This document shows positions 12,831-25,700 of a stretch of 64,000 bases of DNA, in pieces; positions within the stretch are counted from its first letter, which is position 1; every line of letters starts with the position of its first letter. This DNA comes from Bombus terrestris (lineage: Eukaryota > Arthropoda > Insecta > Hymenoptera > Apidae): positions 13,144,001 through 13,208,000 of the forward strand of contig NC_063279.1 of assembly GCF_910591885.1 (NCBI RefSeq). The letters run 5' to 3'. The notes below the pieces were generated by a model. The model was not told where the DNA came from, made no database searches, and worked only from the letters and a program-made list of their open reading frames with translations. Both the position numbers and the translations under genes were made by a program.

Positions 12831-14559
12831 GTTTAAGGGAGGTTTCAGACAAGTTGCTGGGTTTTGTGACAAATTAGGTATATGTCATTAGGAATATCAT
12901 TTGCGACGTTAGTTGTGTTAGTTATGTTCTATGTAGTGTTTTAACAAGTAGACTACAGATTTTTATACATATATGGGGTATTTAAAGATTCAAAGATGCA
13001 GAGATTATGCATTTCACACACTCATTTAAAGAATGATATAACTTAAAAGACACTATTGGCGGTACAGAGTAGTTTAATTTTTTGTAGTTTTATTTTTTAA
13101 TGATATTCGAATAAACAGCCTTTGAACAGTTCTTTGCGAAAAACCCTGACGAAAATCCGGCAATTCGACATTTTTTATTTTAGCTAACAAATGATTTATA
13201 GAAGTGAAACCACCTCTTAAAACAATTGCGAGTTTTCATATTACTGTGAATATTTACGAAACCATGTTAAATATGAAGAAAAGGTCAATCTTATGTTTTG
13301 TGACTTTTCATGCTGTATATTGTGGTGGTAAAGTAATTCCATCGAAACACATAAAAAATACAACACAACAGAATTAGTTAAATAACTGAGTGGACGCTAT
13401 GTGTGCCAATAGTATCGTGTACGTTAATGTATATAGTGATTGACAAAACACGAGAAGACAATCAACGGTAGAGAAATAAATTTAGATTAGAAACAATGGT
13501 AATACATTGATCGCAATCTGAGCGCTTACTTTACACGGAGATACGTGCCGTTTGAATGTACGCGAATGGCATTTTGTTAAACGTATAAAGGCAAAAATAT
13601 CATCGCGGGATTTCGTTTGCGAGGCTCGTTATCTGATTACAGAAGGCATGCTACTCCGAGGTATTCGCGATCTTGATGTATACGTGTGTCCGTGACGGCT
13701 GTTCCTCGAATCACGCGCGATCCCTACAAATTCTCGAGACACACGCGAGCCAATCCCTCAGCGATTTTTTCTCAAAAAAGGGAAGCCATTGAATTTTACG
13801 AATAAATTTGTCATTTGTTTCCTACACGATGGTATTCGTATTTGCATGAGCAAAGGAATAACTAATTTACTCTGGTTTTCAGGTCTTCACACATAGAAAG
13901 GTGCAAATACTCTTTTCCTATCTTCGAAGAATTAGAGATAAGAATTTGACAAATTTTACAGTATTTATATTTTCGTTGCAGAGCAGAAATTTGTAATTAC
14001 GCTTAAGATAGATGTACTTAAATTTTTTAAGGTAACACAATTTTTCTATTTGTAATAAACACAATGATACACGAAAAATTAAAAAAAATATATGTTATGA
14101 ACAATTTTAAAGTCTCATCTAGAATAGGATCTTATATCCCATATCTCAGTGATATCAAAAAAATCAAAGGAATAATTTTTTACTATTATAGAATACAACG
14201 TTTGTCGTAAGGATTTTGTACAATTTACAGAGGTATGAAACAGCAATTTATCAATTTTTAACCAAAAAAATTCCAACATTTTTGCATTTTTCGATTTTCT
14301 ATAGGTGCGTAAGCATCCACAGTTTATTAGCCATCGCATTAAAATTCTCATCAAATATATTCATAGATTTCATGAATTATTAACATTACCAACTAATAGT
14401 CTGTCAAATTACAAGCTTCCAATCCTTCGAATTTTCAATAATAAGATGAACATAGCAGATATGCTTCATTAAATTATCAAACGAACGTTATTAGTTGCTT
14501 TTCGGTCTGACAGATGATAGTATGAAAAATATGACGTAAATGTGAGGAACGCATTGTAA
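12831..14559. other. Mostly AT-rich DNA with a CpG-rich patch at 13540-13790
   Basis: Nothing coding recognised. The patch lacks long frames. Confidence 0.35.
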
Positions 14560-14770
14560 ATTAGAATGGCGGAATTGTCACGAAAACCGGTATCAAATTT
14601 ATGGACAAGCCGAGCTGGAAAATCTAAATCCCTCGTGATTGTCTGTCAATTATTTATGATTGGCGGCAATTTGTCCAATGGAGTATAAGCCCTGGCGGAA
14701 TGGGGGTTTACCGGCTGTCATCCAACGTTTCGGACTATATTACTCGTTTTTATTCTTCCTCGCTAATGTA
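14560..14770. promoter_or_regulatory. Candidate regulatory block with Hox/Exd-like motif
   Basis: attatttatgattggcggca near 14649-14668 combines TTTATGA (Abd-B-type) with TGATTGG (PBC-like), in an island that has no long frame. Confidence 0.2.
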
Positions 14771-15060
14771 ACAGTCACCACGAGCAAAAAATAATTTCCG
14801 ACTAGTAATATCATGTTCCTGACAAACCCTTCTTTCGATATCTTTCGAACATCTCGATACTTGTTACTTCCAAATATACACATACTCCCGTTTTTAAATA
14901 TTAAGGTGCTATAATATAGATGATCTTCAATATTAAACTTGTCAATTTAGATAAAAAGGGTGTAGTATTTTGCCAAGCCTATGGGCCAAACTTGGGAACA
15001 CGACATACTTTGTTTTATCATAACAGTTTCAATATTATGTTTAAGCTTTTGAATTTTATT

Positions 15061-15175
15061 TTATACACATCATGAAGGCATTCGATAAATACAATTTTGA
15101 TTGCAGAATTTGTTTCATAAATTAAAAGACTACAGACGTTATATTGTAGAACGTTAAGTATACGATTTGAACACA
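15061..15175 (+). repeat. Dispersed repeat, copy 1
   Basis: It aligns over about 110 bp with 34635-34745, in the same orientation. The core ataaatacaattttgattgc and agaatttgt, cataaattaaaa and cttaagtata-like ends are shared. Confidence 0.6.
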
Positions 15176-16706
15176 ATAACCTAAAGCTAACAATCCTTCG
15201 GTCGATTAACTATGCCGAGGGAAAAAGGAAGGAGCAGGACTTCGTTATCGTCGAAAATTCCCGCGTAATAGGACTTGTAATGTCTAACGGGACGACATGC
15301 CATTGTGGCAAGTGTCGTGTCGCAAAAACGACGCCACGCGTCGCCAACGGAAGGGAAACGAAAGATGTTGCGACTGGAATCCCACGCAAATATTTTCTGG
15401 GCCATTTCAGAGGAGACTCTGAATTCTTTCGACTTCATTCCAGCCGACGATAAGCCACGATATACGGAACGGTACTCGCGTGATACAGCCACATTGATCC
15501 ACCCCTCGACGACCTAACTTAACCCCTGGACTTGACCGATCGTTTAATTTTGATTATATTTTAAATTAATGAAGTTACGTGAAAAGATAAGGTTAGAAGG
15601 TTATAGTTATCGTGTGTCGTTCACGCGTTTGGTTGATTGTTACGAGTTGCTGAAAATATGATATCCTTGATTTTTGATTGACTATAATTAGAAAATAATT
15701 AGTGTACTTTTGAAGTCAAATATGAAATTTTATGGTAATTGGTTTAACACATTTAAAGCAGATTTTTCATTTAACAACGAACGCAACAATATGATGATTG
15801 AGAGTATAATCTAGTCTTATATCGCTACATTTAATGATACGGAAGAGATGACTATCGTTTAAAAAATGTTTTCTTTCAATCTTTTACAAATATGATGAAT
15901 AAAAGAAGCGAGACGTAAATACCCTAATATGTACTCTATAACTACTCTAATAACATCCTTATATGTATAGAATATACGTGACAAATCTGATACGTAATAC
16001 ATCTGTTCTTTAAGAAAAAAGATACTTTCATTTTCTTTCAAAATCTTTCTCTAGAATTTTTTTAACAGAGAGTTTAAAAAGTGTAGATATTAATTTTTTC
16101 TATCGGCTATCGATACCGAGTATCTCGATCTCACAATCAAAAAACGTTCGAACGAACAGCACCAAGGGAATGTGTCGATAAAAGGAAACTTATAAAACAG
16201 ATGTGAAAGAAAAAGCATTTAGAAAATATTTCAAAAGCTATTAAAACTTTTTCAGTCGAATAATCTTTCTCGCTCTCTCTTCTATGCTGCTTAGTTCAGG
16301 AAAAGAACCTTTAGGAGATAACTTAATAATTGAACGAAATTGCCTTCGATAAAGTACCACGGAGCTATTTACCCCTTAATTTCCGATTTCCTTGCTGTAA
16401 CTTTATGTTAACAGTTACCAATATTTACTTTTTCTTTTATTACTGAGTAGAAAACAAGCGCTCGAAAACATAAAAATATTATCATAACACTGAAAAATTT
16501 TCAATTTTGTGCATGTGAACTATCATAACTAAAAGAGACTATACGAAATGATTTTCAAATATCATTTTTATGTAACTATTTGTATGCAATAAACGTGAAA
16601 TATTGACTTGTTTAAATACGTGAAATATTTGTTATACATTGATTCAGTTTTCATCGTCCAAAGATGAATAAAGAGTGCAATGAGTTAAAATTATACATGA
16701 CTGAAA
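15176..16706. other. GC-richer island (15180-15540), then AT-rich DNA
   Basis: The island has overlapping frames on both strands (15187-15492 and 15305-15517), so coding is not supported. The remainder shows nothing. Confidence 0.3.
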
Positions 16707-16767
16707 CCTTTATAGCAACCTTTATAGAAATCTTTATAGCAAACCTTTATAGAAATCTTTATAGGAA
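16707..16767. repeat. Tandem repeat, 12-13 bp, five units
   Basis: Units of cctttatagcaa or cctttatagaaat type repeat five times. Confidence 0.8.
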
Positions 16768-17173
16768 CGCTATTTAAAATTGATTACCAGATATTTTGAA
16801 ATCTTATTCCACCGCAAACATTGTGTCAATTTTTAATCAACCAAAGCATCATTGATAAAATTAACATAACGTTGTCCACAATCCTTGGTTCAAGTTTCAC
16901 AAGAATCAAAAATCAGTTCAAAATGCGCGAATTCATCGATATCAGCGTGCAAACCGCGTGCGCGCCGGTGTTTACAAATTTATATCAAAGATTGTCTCTG
17001 CGGTGCGATATCAGCAGCAACACTTGTTGCTCTTTCCTTCTTACAAAAGATTGATGTTTCCATTTCTCATTCAACGAGACTTATATTCATTCATGTATCG
17101 CTGGAAAATCATTTCGACACCCTACATTCCTCGTAGAACGATAAGACAAGCGTTTAATAATAAATAAAACGAG

Positions 17174-17600
17174 ACTCACCAGCCACGTTGACGAAAATCC
17201 AGTCTTCAGGAGCCACGTTCACCGAAACCACGCGTTCTTTCCAATTTCTTCACTCTTCGCTCTCGTTTACCCTCTCCGTTTATGATTTCCCCGCCATGTC
17301 ACGTCGTAGCTGAGCTTTCGTAGTCCCTAGAGTCTTCTTACCACAGATCGCACTGCACGTCACTGTGTCCCTCTTCCTATGTCTCTTTCTTTCCTCTTCC
17401 TTTTCTTTATTCTCACGTGTTTCTATCTCCAACCACTCAACGAAAGTTCAACGATGTACAGTGTACAATATATTTCTATACAATACAAAGTTCACCACAC
17501 CACATGATCACGCGACGAAATAGAGGATTTACATCAAGTTCACGGCTTGTTTCCTCATAGAAGAGAAATATCTCGAAATATAGAAAAGAGAGCTATCGAT
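17174..17600 (-). other. Candidate minus-strand exon or 5' UTR with strong splice donor
   Basis: On the minus strand ...AACGTGGCTG/GTGAGTCTCG gives a consensus donor (GTGAGT at 17179-17174). The frame before it is open for about 23 codons (ending PEDWIFVNVA) after a TGA. No ATG or acceptor was identified, so an untranslated first exon is as likely. A 9-base aacgtggct repeat lies in it. Confidence 0.2.
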
Positions 17601-18400
17601 ATCTTGCGAGTAGAATTCTTCTGGTGTCCTTTTTTCTCATACAACGTTTCGAATAAGAAATAAGACGAACTAAGGTCCCGAGAATGATAAATTATAAAAT
17701 GTAAATATCGAAATTTTCAGTCGAATTCCTCTTCGCGGAAGTATTTTAACAGAACGCAGAGTGCACGGCGAATCTCGTCACGTGGCGGCAAACATTGATC
17801 GTGAACGACCTTGGTGTCTCGGTGCACGCTCTCCCGAGAAGGTCACCAGCACGTCATTCACCTATTACCAAGATCAAAGACACGAATTGAATGCTTTAAT
17901 CCTTTGAAGACCTATGGAGGAAGCGTTTTACGACGAGGACACGCAAACTCCAGCGTTATCATCGATCATGAAGAAACGAATCAAGCACGAAGAAACGACA
18001 TGAAAAAGGTTTTCAGCATGACGCGTCCTCTGCTGGCTGGTACCACCAGTGGACGCAACCGCCGCGTGTTTCTGTCAGATTTTCCTGTGTTTATAGTTTG
18101 GGTTTAGATCGTTCTCCAAGAGACCACGAGGAACACGTCCGTTCGCGAACTGTTCGCCAAACGCACTGACGATCCCTGCGGCTGGTTCGCCGGTGACGTT
18201 GTGCCTTCGCGGGTTCGATTCCCGGATGAGCATGCGCCACGTTCCATGCTTTGGAGGGAGGCTGCTACTCGCGGAGGTGCATCCACCACGGGAGGGTGGT
18301 TGCCAGGCGGTTTTTCCTTTTTCTCGTCTTTCCCAACTTTTGTCTCGTCCCATCTTCTTTCCTCCTAACCCTCGTTATACGGTGGAACTCCGTTTATATT
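17601..18400. other. CpG-rich block with a tRNA-like B box
   Basis: ggttcgattcc at 18212-18222 matches the pol III B-box consensus exactly, and a poor A-box-like tggttcgccgg lies 29 bp upstream. No acceptor or anticodon stem folds, so it is not a tRNA gene. It may be a tRNA-derived remnant or chance. Confidence 0.25.
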
Positions 18401-21100
18401 AACCTGTGGAGGGACAAGCAGGTGAATATAGGCAGATCGGTAATATAAGTCATTGGTGATCCATAGTCGTAATCGTATGCATTTGTGGGAAATTTGAAGG
18501 TGTAAAAGTCTATTGAAAGCACATCCATTAATCTGAAAATATAAATCGAAACTACAAGATATTTATGCATATATTTTACAGACATCACAGAACTATTTCA
18601 ACAGCTAATTTTCTACTATATTAATAAGCCTAAATATTTAGTGAGACTACGCTTATTATATGTACGTGTTAAAAGGAATATTCATAAATTATACTACTTT
18701 TTTGCAGTGACTATCTTGTAATTTCTATATACGTTTTTAGATTGTAGTTTCAAATTTTGTTAATATAATCATGAAACGTAGCTTATTAGTGTATTTTTGT
18801 GAAATATTTCTTTTTTTTCCGCGGGAGCGGGTGGAGGGGATTTGGTTGGTGGAGCAAGAAGATAAGATTCACCGTTTCGATTCGTTTAAAGGTCGAAATT
18901 GAATTTACTTCCGGATGAGGACGTGTCTTTGAACGTTCTCCCTCTTCCAACGAGGATTAGGAAGAGGAATTTAATGAGTTCCTTCGACATGAATCCTGGT
19001 GGAAGTTTGACGATTTATTTTGCTGTTTCTGCAGGACGCGGATTTGTTAGCCGGCTAACGGTCTCTGAAGCGAAGTTGAGGGGTAATTACGTCTTGAGCA
19101 CTTGTTGCTCTTGCTCTTGTTACATTTCTGCTTGTATTCTCTGCGGATGCGTTACATGGTTAAAGGGCGGCCTCGCTGTAATTGCTGCCGCGTCGAAGAT
19201 TTCATTTAATTTCGACGAGTGTCTTGTAGGTGATATTACGTGTGCCTTATCTTTATATAATGCGAACATTTTCTTGTATTTTTTTAAATATAAACTTTAT
19301 TGTACATATATCCGGTATTTTTTAAAAATAATTATTAAGCTTAGCGCGAGTCAAGATCATCTTCAGAGATTTCTATTCTTAAATTTTTCTAGTGCAATAT
19401 TTTTCTTAAGTAATTGACAAATTTTTTTAAAGCATTATATGGGCTTTACACATATGTATGTATATTAAAAATCGTTATTCTTAAAACTTTTTAATATACT
19501 ACTTTTATTAAATATTATAATAATTAACGAATTGATGTTAGCAAAAATTTTCATTTGTAAATTATCTAGAATTTTCTACAAGTTTGGCTATTTGCACCCA
19601 CTTTAAAATTTCGTTAGAAATATCTTTAATATATAGAAGTCTACGTCATTTCACTTTTGCACAGTATCGATAAAAAAGAAGGATGCAGTGGGCAATCCAA
19701 TCAAGACATTCGAGCAAAATAAAATAAAATAAAATTCGTCGTCGGTCGCTCCAATCAGAGAGCGCATTCACTTACACCAGACTTCATTCATCGAACGATT
19801 CAGCCGCGTAAATTTCGAATTTCAGAAGCGTGTCTAATTTCATTATTGTGTCATCGTATATAGTATATAGTATATTTGCTAAGTATCAGATTATAATTAT
19901 TTGCAGATGTAGGGAAAATTACGTATAATGAAATTTATATACATATAGTAAAATTTATATGTAATGTAATGTATGTAATGTAATTTTTCAAAAATTATTC
20001 TAATTTCTTCTATAACGTCGAGTATATTGCATAGTTAGTCATAATTTGCAACCATCACACTTAAAAAGTATATTTAGAAATAGTTCCTTTAATGTTTATA
20101 AATAATCTAAAATGACGATTGGATGTTATGCTTTAATAATTTCAGACATTTGAAGAATGAATTTTTTTCATTCGTATACGACTGAATGTAATATTTTTCT
20201 TTTTAATACTTAATTCCCTTTATAAGTTTGAACGAATTGTGACCTGGATAAACTAATTTCATAATACATTGTATTATTACATTTTACCGTTATTGCATAG
20301 ATAACTTTACTGTTTATTTCCATATATTCACCATTGTGGTGTATAATACACGCGTAATAAATCGTTTCTCGCCAATTATGTCTTCCTCGATAAAAAAAAT
20401 ATGTCGTTTATTCAACTGCTTTCATTCATAAAGAATTGAAAATCCACATAAAACTGTTGAAAAACAATTCATTTTTCCAAATTTTAAATATCATATTCAC
20501 TAACGAACATCTAACATTCCATTTTTAACGTTCTAGCATATAACCTGTCACATTTAAGTCATTCCTATCGAAATTTCGATTAATTCAAAACTTGATATCG
20601 TCGATCGATACTCACCATTTTTATCTATATACAATGTACGATGCGTGCTTCCCGCCAATTGCATCTTCTGCGATGAAACAAAGATATCAATTTCATTCGC
20701 CAAGATAATCAAAATTAAACGAATCTTACGACAAAATCTATACAAATTCCAATACCATGCCACTTCACTACTCTACAAATATATACAAATATACAAATAT
20801 ATACTGAAAATCTGTCTCTAATATTCAATTTTCATCGTTTTACACAACAACGTTTACCAACGTTCAACATTCCTGTGAGATTTTTCAGATTTCAATGTCA
20901 AATCAACATTCGTGCCTCTCAAATTAGATCATTCCTCCACGGTTTATTTTACTTATTATATCCAATAACAATTCTATATACACCACAATATGATTACGTT
21001 GCACATTATTATAAAACATTCGTACGGCCCTTCACTCGCAAAATTTCAAGTACACAAGAAACGATCAACTATTCGCGAGAACCACGACGCATATTAACTT
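18401..21100. other. AT-rich DNA, no supported gene
   Basis: A frame at 18899-19417 has a Cys-rich and a hydrophobic half, but it drifts into AT-rich intron-like DNA and starts at TTG. The first ATG leaves 147 codons, and no domain is seen. A gtaatgtaatgt repeat lies near 19960-19985. Confidence 0.3.
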
Positions 21101-21577
21101 GCTGCCCCCTGTAGGAAATTTAGGTACAACATAACATAGCGTTCACGTTTTCTCATTGGCTGATCAAGCATGAATTCGCTCAGCAGCCTCGACAACAACG
21201 CCAGATTGAGACAATACGCGTCGGCTGCTAGCAGTAGCAAAAGGAATGCTCTTGGGGCCGTGGGGGCACGGTTAGTACGAGAAACCCAGTTAACTTGGGC
21301 AGGTTGATTACGCGCGGCAGGTGTCACGCGCTAAAGTTATCAAGTTTCGTCTAACCGCGTGAAATACCTTACGAATTACAAGCAAGAGTTCTCTCCGCGC
21401 CCTTGCCTGTGCCGCAGTTAATTGCACTCGCGACCAACGAGCACTTTCCGTTTGCGGAAAAGGCGAAACAAGGGACGGAAGAGAGAGTTGACCACCGCAA
21501 CGCCACTTTCTACGCACCGCAGACTGTTCCCTCAAACTTTACCGCCTTCCTAATTTCGTTCGTCGCGACTTTTGATT
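21100..21577 (+). promoter_or_regulatory. CpG-rich block upstream of the candidate first exon
   Basis: A dense CpG island. It contains gtgtcacgcgctaaag and gccgcagttaattgc (an initiator-like CAGTT). Minus-strand frames across it are shadows of composition. Confidence 0.25.
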
Positions 21578-21609
21578 ATGTCTGATGCACCAGCCATTGC
21601 AACAAGAAG
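21578..21609 (+). CDS. Candidate first coding exon (MSDAPAIATRR)
   Basis: ATG at 21578 starts MSDAPAIATR plus two bases of an Arg codon, followed by a consensus donor AAGAAG/GTAAGA at 21610. Upstream lies a 470-bp CpG-rich block (21100-21577) that would suit a promoter and 5' UTR. The next exon would need to continue in phase 2 on the plus strand. I found none that I recognise, so it would lie across a long intron. A chance ATG plus donor is the alternative. Confidence 0.3.
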
Positions 21610-21841
21610 GTAAGAAATGACGGTTGAAAACTGTTTCGAGTACGCTTAACCTCAAATTGCGCAAATTTTATGTACTTATAATACATAATTAGACGTAGGA
21701 GGGATACGTATGTATGCTTTTAGTGGACAATTAAAATTTTTTAGATTAGATATTGCAATTGTGTATGTGCGCAGGGACATTCAGTGTTGTGGAACAATTA
21801 TGTGCATGTATATTGGTAAATTATTATGACACTGGTGAAGC

Positions 21842-22110
21842 GAGGTTAACATAAAAAGTCACTGGGAAGCTTGACCTGTAATGAACCATGTATTTAAATC
21901 TTTTGAATGGATTTTCGAACCGAATATTGTGAATTAATGCATTTGATCGTATAAAGATATTATAAATAATACTAATGATGAAATGAAATTAACCCGAAAA
22001 GTTACTAGAAAATTATTTTATTTTGAAGTTTACACCAAAAATGTCCATGTATTCAAATTTCTGATTGCATTTTTTATCATCATTTATATAAAAATATTAT
22101 AATTAATACA
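21842..22110. repeat. Decayed direct duplication, about 130 bp units
   Basis: Two adjacent segments share ttaac...aaaagtcact/ttact, then ccatgtatt.aaat.t, a ttgaatggatt/ctgattgcatt block and a terminal aatattataat-like end. Identity is modest. Confidence 0.3.
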
Positions 22111-22740
22111 TGGTGGTCAGTTAGTTGATATATTAATATATTTAGTTTCTTCTAACTTTTGCAAATACTCCTGTATATGTAGTTTGAATTGTTATCTTAC
22201 GTCAATATAAAATTTGGTCCTATTAATCGTTTCCCTAATGAATCATTAGATTTTGCATAAGGACAACAGAATTTTTAATCAAGTATGAAATTTAAAGATG
22301 CGAAAATGCATACAATGTAGGAACATACATAAAATGTCCAGAGTAAAATAATCGTCACAATTTTTAGTAGATGAAATAAGTCCTATTTTTTTATAACAAT
22401 ACAATGTTTGTTAATGAAGTTTTTTAATAATATAAATAAAACTTAGCAAGCAAATTTTAAAAATTACAAGCTGTATAATTATCTTATTCGACGAGGGCGA
22501 TATTTCAGACCAATATTCAGGTTTCATCTTCCAATCATATTCATAAAAATATGTATTTACCAAAACATCTATAATCTATCGATCATTACAACAAGAATTA
22601 ATTATCAAAAGTGAAAAAAGAAGGCATATTCTTTTCTGTAACACGTGTGATTTATTCGGAGGGATTTTCATTCGGAATTTTATCACGGTCTACGATTTAA
22701 TGTTTGCATGTATTTAAATACATATGTGACAATACGTAAT
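22111..22740. other. AT-rich DNA, nothing recognised
   Basis: No frame or repeat supported. Confidence 0.4.
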
Positions 22741-22979
22741 TCGATTTTCGCGCGTGTTTCCCCCACTCCTCCGCTTAACCTCGTATCAGCATACGAATTT
22801 CGCGTTGGCGGTAATTTCAGGGGATGCATTTCTCGCGGATATAGAGGTTCCGCTGCATTATCAAAGAAAATTCTGGGTTAAAACGTTGAAGCTCGAAGCT
22901 TCAAGCTGAATATCCGGCAGATTTTTTTATCCGCTCGCGATTCGCGCAGCGATAAAGAAACGTATTTTCCTCTTTGACG

Positions 22980-23207
22980 ATGTGTTCGCGCATCTCCGAA
23001 TTAGTTCTCGTACCGGTGCTGGTTACATTTTGTATAATTGCGAGTGGCTTGTCGCTCTACAATCCGCGTGTGTATGATTATTCATGCCACGAGCGAGTTC
23101 TCGTTCTCAGAGTGCGTGGAATCGTACGATACGTTCGTCCTCGTTCATCTATATCGCGAAATTACACAAGAAAATGTATTACAGACTTTCCGTTCAATAG
23201 AAACTAG
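22980..23207 (+). CDS. Candidate small secreted protein, 75 codons
   Basis: ATG at 22980 opens MCSRISELVLVPVLVTFCII and then ASG, a signal-peptide-like start (polar n-region, 16-residue hydrophobic core, small residues before a possible cut). A basic mature part of about 50 residues follows, with Cys at two places, and TAG closes the frame at 23207. It lies in a CpG-rich island (22740-23210). The segment ISRNYTRKCI recurs at 12698-12727. No known family. It could be a single-exon peptide gene, a first exon or chance. Confidence 0.25.
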   Translation: MCSRISELVLVPVLVTFCIIASGLSLYNPRVYDYSCHERVLVLRVRGIVRYVRPRSSISRNYTRKCITDFPFNRN

Positions 23208-23929
23208 GACTTTTTAAGAGATTCTAGAGAAGCAGCCGAGGTTTAGCTTTCATGAGAATGTCACGAGGTTAATTACTACTAGATTCGAGATATTTATGCA
23301 TTTAGGGAAAATTTTAGTTTACAAAAATGCAGAGAATTCATGTAGCATGCAAGTTAAATTATCTAATGAAAATTTGATTATAAATTTTACGACAAAACTT
23401 GTGTCGAATATTAATTTCTTTCACGATGTAGAAAGTTAAATTTCAATCATTTTTCAATTTTCTGCGAATTACGATAGAGAATACGCACAGGATGTATAAT
23501 CGTAAATTTCGATGGAAGAATAAATTCAAGTTCGTCGGGGATCTTTAATTCATTTCGCAAACAAGTTTCACCTCCCATAGGAATTACTTTTTATTCTCCT
23601 TTTCTTCCTTTTTCGAGGAATTGTATGAAATTCGCACAGACGAGCCTTCTTCAATTCACCATAAAAAGAGTGATTTAAGATTCCGTCTGCATTCTTAGAA
23701 TTATATCTCTATCATCCATTTTGTACCCTCCAATCGCGGGTCTGGTGCAAACGCATTTTTCTTCCGATACTAAGAACGGGGAGCGGCGTAAGTTATTTCT
23801 TTAGTTCGATGCTGTGAAAGTCTTCGAGGGGTAACATCGTCGACGATACCATTTCATCTCCCGATTTGTTATATTTACGAGAAATTTCGTTCAATCGGGC
23901 ACTCCTGTGGAATTAACCCGCTGAATTTG
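23208..23929. other. Non-coding, nothing recognised
   Basis: Only short frames. Confidence 0.35.
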
Positions 23930-24150
23930 CATTGATTCACAGAAGTATTTGAACATTTATAAAAATTTTCCATGAATATAGTATGTGTTATACTAAACAT
24001 ACATTTTCAAATCGGTCTCAAATTCTACCAATATAATTTTGATAGTAGTGTCTCATTACAATACTAACGAAACTTTAAATGTTTTGTGTGACACACATGG
24101 TATATTTTTAAAGATTTCTATAAATGTTGGAATATTTTCTTGAATCAATG
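23930..24150. mobile_element. MITE with imperfect inverted ends, abutting the mariner MITE
   Basis: The left end reads cattgattcacagaagtatt. The right end, reverse complemented, reads cattgattcaagaaaatatt. Similarity continues through aacatttata for about 40 bp. The ends suggest a Tc1-like family. No ORF. Its right edge touches the mariner element. Confidence 0.6.
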
Positions 24151-24367
24151 TATTAGGTTGTCCGAAAAGTTTCTTTCGTTTCATAAGGTGATAATAGATG
24201 AACAACAATTTCTGTTTTATATTATTTTATTCAATTAGATATGATCCATTTCGTTCTATTTCTATTATTATATTCATGCATAATTTAATAAATTAATATA
24301 AAACAAAAAACATTGTGCGTCTATTATTTTCTTATAAAACGAAAGAAACTTTTCGGACAACCTAATA
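24151..24367. mobile_element. Mariner-type MITE, 217 bp
   Basis: Perfect 31-bp inverted terminal repeats lie at 24151-24181 and 24337-24367. They begin tattaggttgtccgaaaagt, and weaker symmetry continues inward through ataatagatg and gttttatatta. TA sits at both outer ends. It has no ORF and is non-autonomous. Confidence 0.9.
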
Positions 24368-25700
24368 TATATAGATTCATATGTCTCAGTTGAACGAAAA
24401 CAGCTAAAACTACTTTCATCGACTTCCATTAAATTCGAAGCACGTACAAAGGCGAAAAATTAAAGATGAATGTTATCCCATTAAAAGATATAATTCAAAA
24501 ATTCCAAATACATAGCTATATACCGCTTTAAAGAGCTTTCAACTGTGGAGCAAAAAGCGCGCGTTGCCCCCACCAATACTCTACGTGTACGTGTGGGGGT
24601 ACGGCGACATCGTCTTTATCGTCTGGTCGGAGTGATTAACTTCCCTTTCATTAACGCAGTATTCGTGACCTTCGTCGTATCCAGCGTTGGCGGTCTCTTC
24701 CTCGTCCCATGAAGCGTTTCTCGTGCATTCCTCTCGCATTTTAAACCATCTCATCCTCCGGTTATATCTTACCTTACCCTTTCTATGAAAGTCTGTCGAG
24801 GCTCGAGTTAATAATGTCCTCACAATTAATAATCGTGAAATTAATACCAAGACACTGGGAATAAAGATAGATAGAGCGCCGTCTTGTCCTCTCTCTGTAT
24901 AACCCCTCTTTTCCACGCTCGCCTGTTTTCACGCCTTTATCCGCATTCGCCGTGCACCGTTCAGGATTAAACCTTATCGTCGGCTTTCTCTTTGCATAGG
25001 ATCGCATGAAAGACGCGATCTCCAGCCCGCATCTTTTTACCAGAACCGCTTTGATTTCCATCCTTCTACTTTGATCGAATCTTTGATACGCGTTTTCGAC
25101 TCTCGAATTTACTTCATTCGTTCTTCCTTATGTTGGTAATGCTAATTCGATTACATCTGTATATAACTTGATTTGTATCACATGAACGAATTTCTAATAT
25201 ATTTTTACGTATAAATTCTGGGTAAATATTGATTTTTGAAGATTTTGACAAGCTACATAACATTTTAAGAAAACCATTCTTATTATCTTTATATTTTTAT
25301 TATTTGTGCTTATATACATTATCGATCGTCATATTGCTAATAAGTATTTCAGCGGAATATTTTAAGGCAACTATGCGCTAAATTTATATACTTTGTATGT
25401 ATAAGTTTATATCTTAATATTTATGAGTAAGCTGTACATTTGGTATAGAAGAAAAATAAAAAGAATAAAATTGTCGTTAACGTCTTCGTGAAACTATAAA
25501 AGATACTATACAAACTACAAAATTCGCTATATTCGCAATATTCTATGCTATATTCTGCATACAATATTATACATTATAAACACTTAATTATATTCTATAA
25601 AGTAGAATAAACTAACCAGTATTAGGGAATTTTTGAGGTTGTGCATTGGATTGATGCATTGCTCTGGTGGTGTAAAATATTTTTACTCAGCGGAATCGTT
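24368..25700. other. Non-coding; CpG-rich patch 24540-25090
   Basis: Minus-strand frames 24581-24916 and 24783-25061 overlap in different phases and show no domain. AT-rich from 25100. Confidence 0.3.

Noticed and set aside
18180..18235. tRNA gene
   Set aside because: There is a B-box match, but the acceptor stem, anticodon arm and correct A-to-B spacing are missing.
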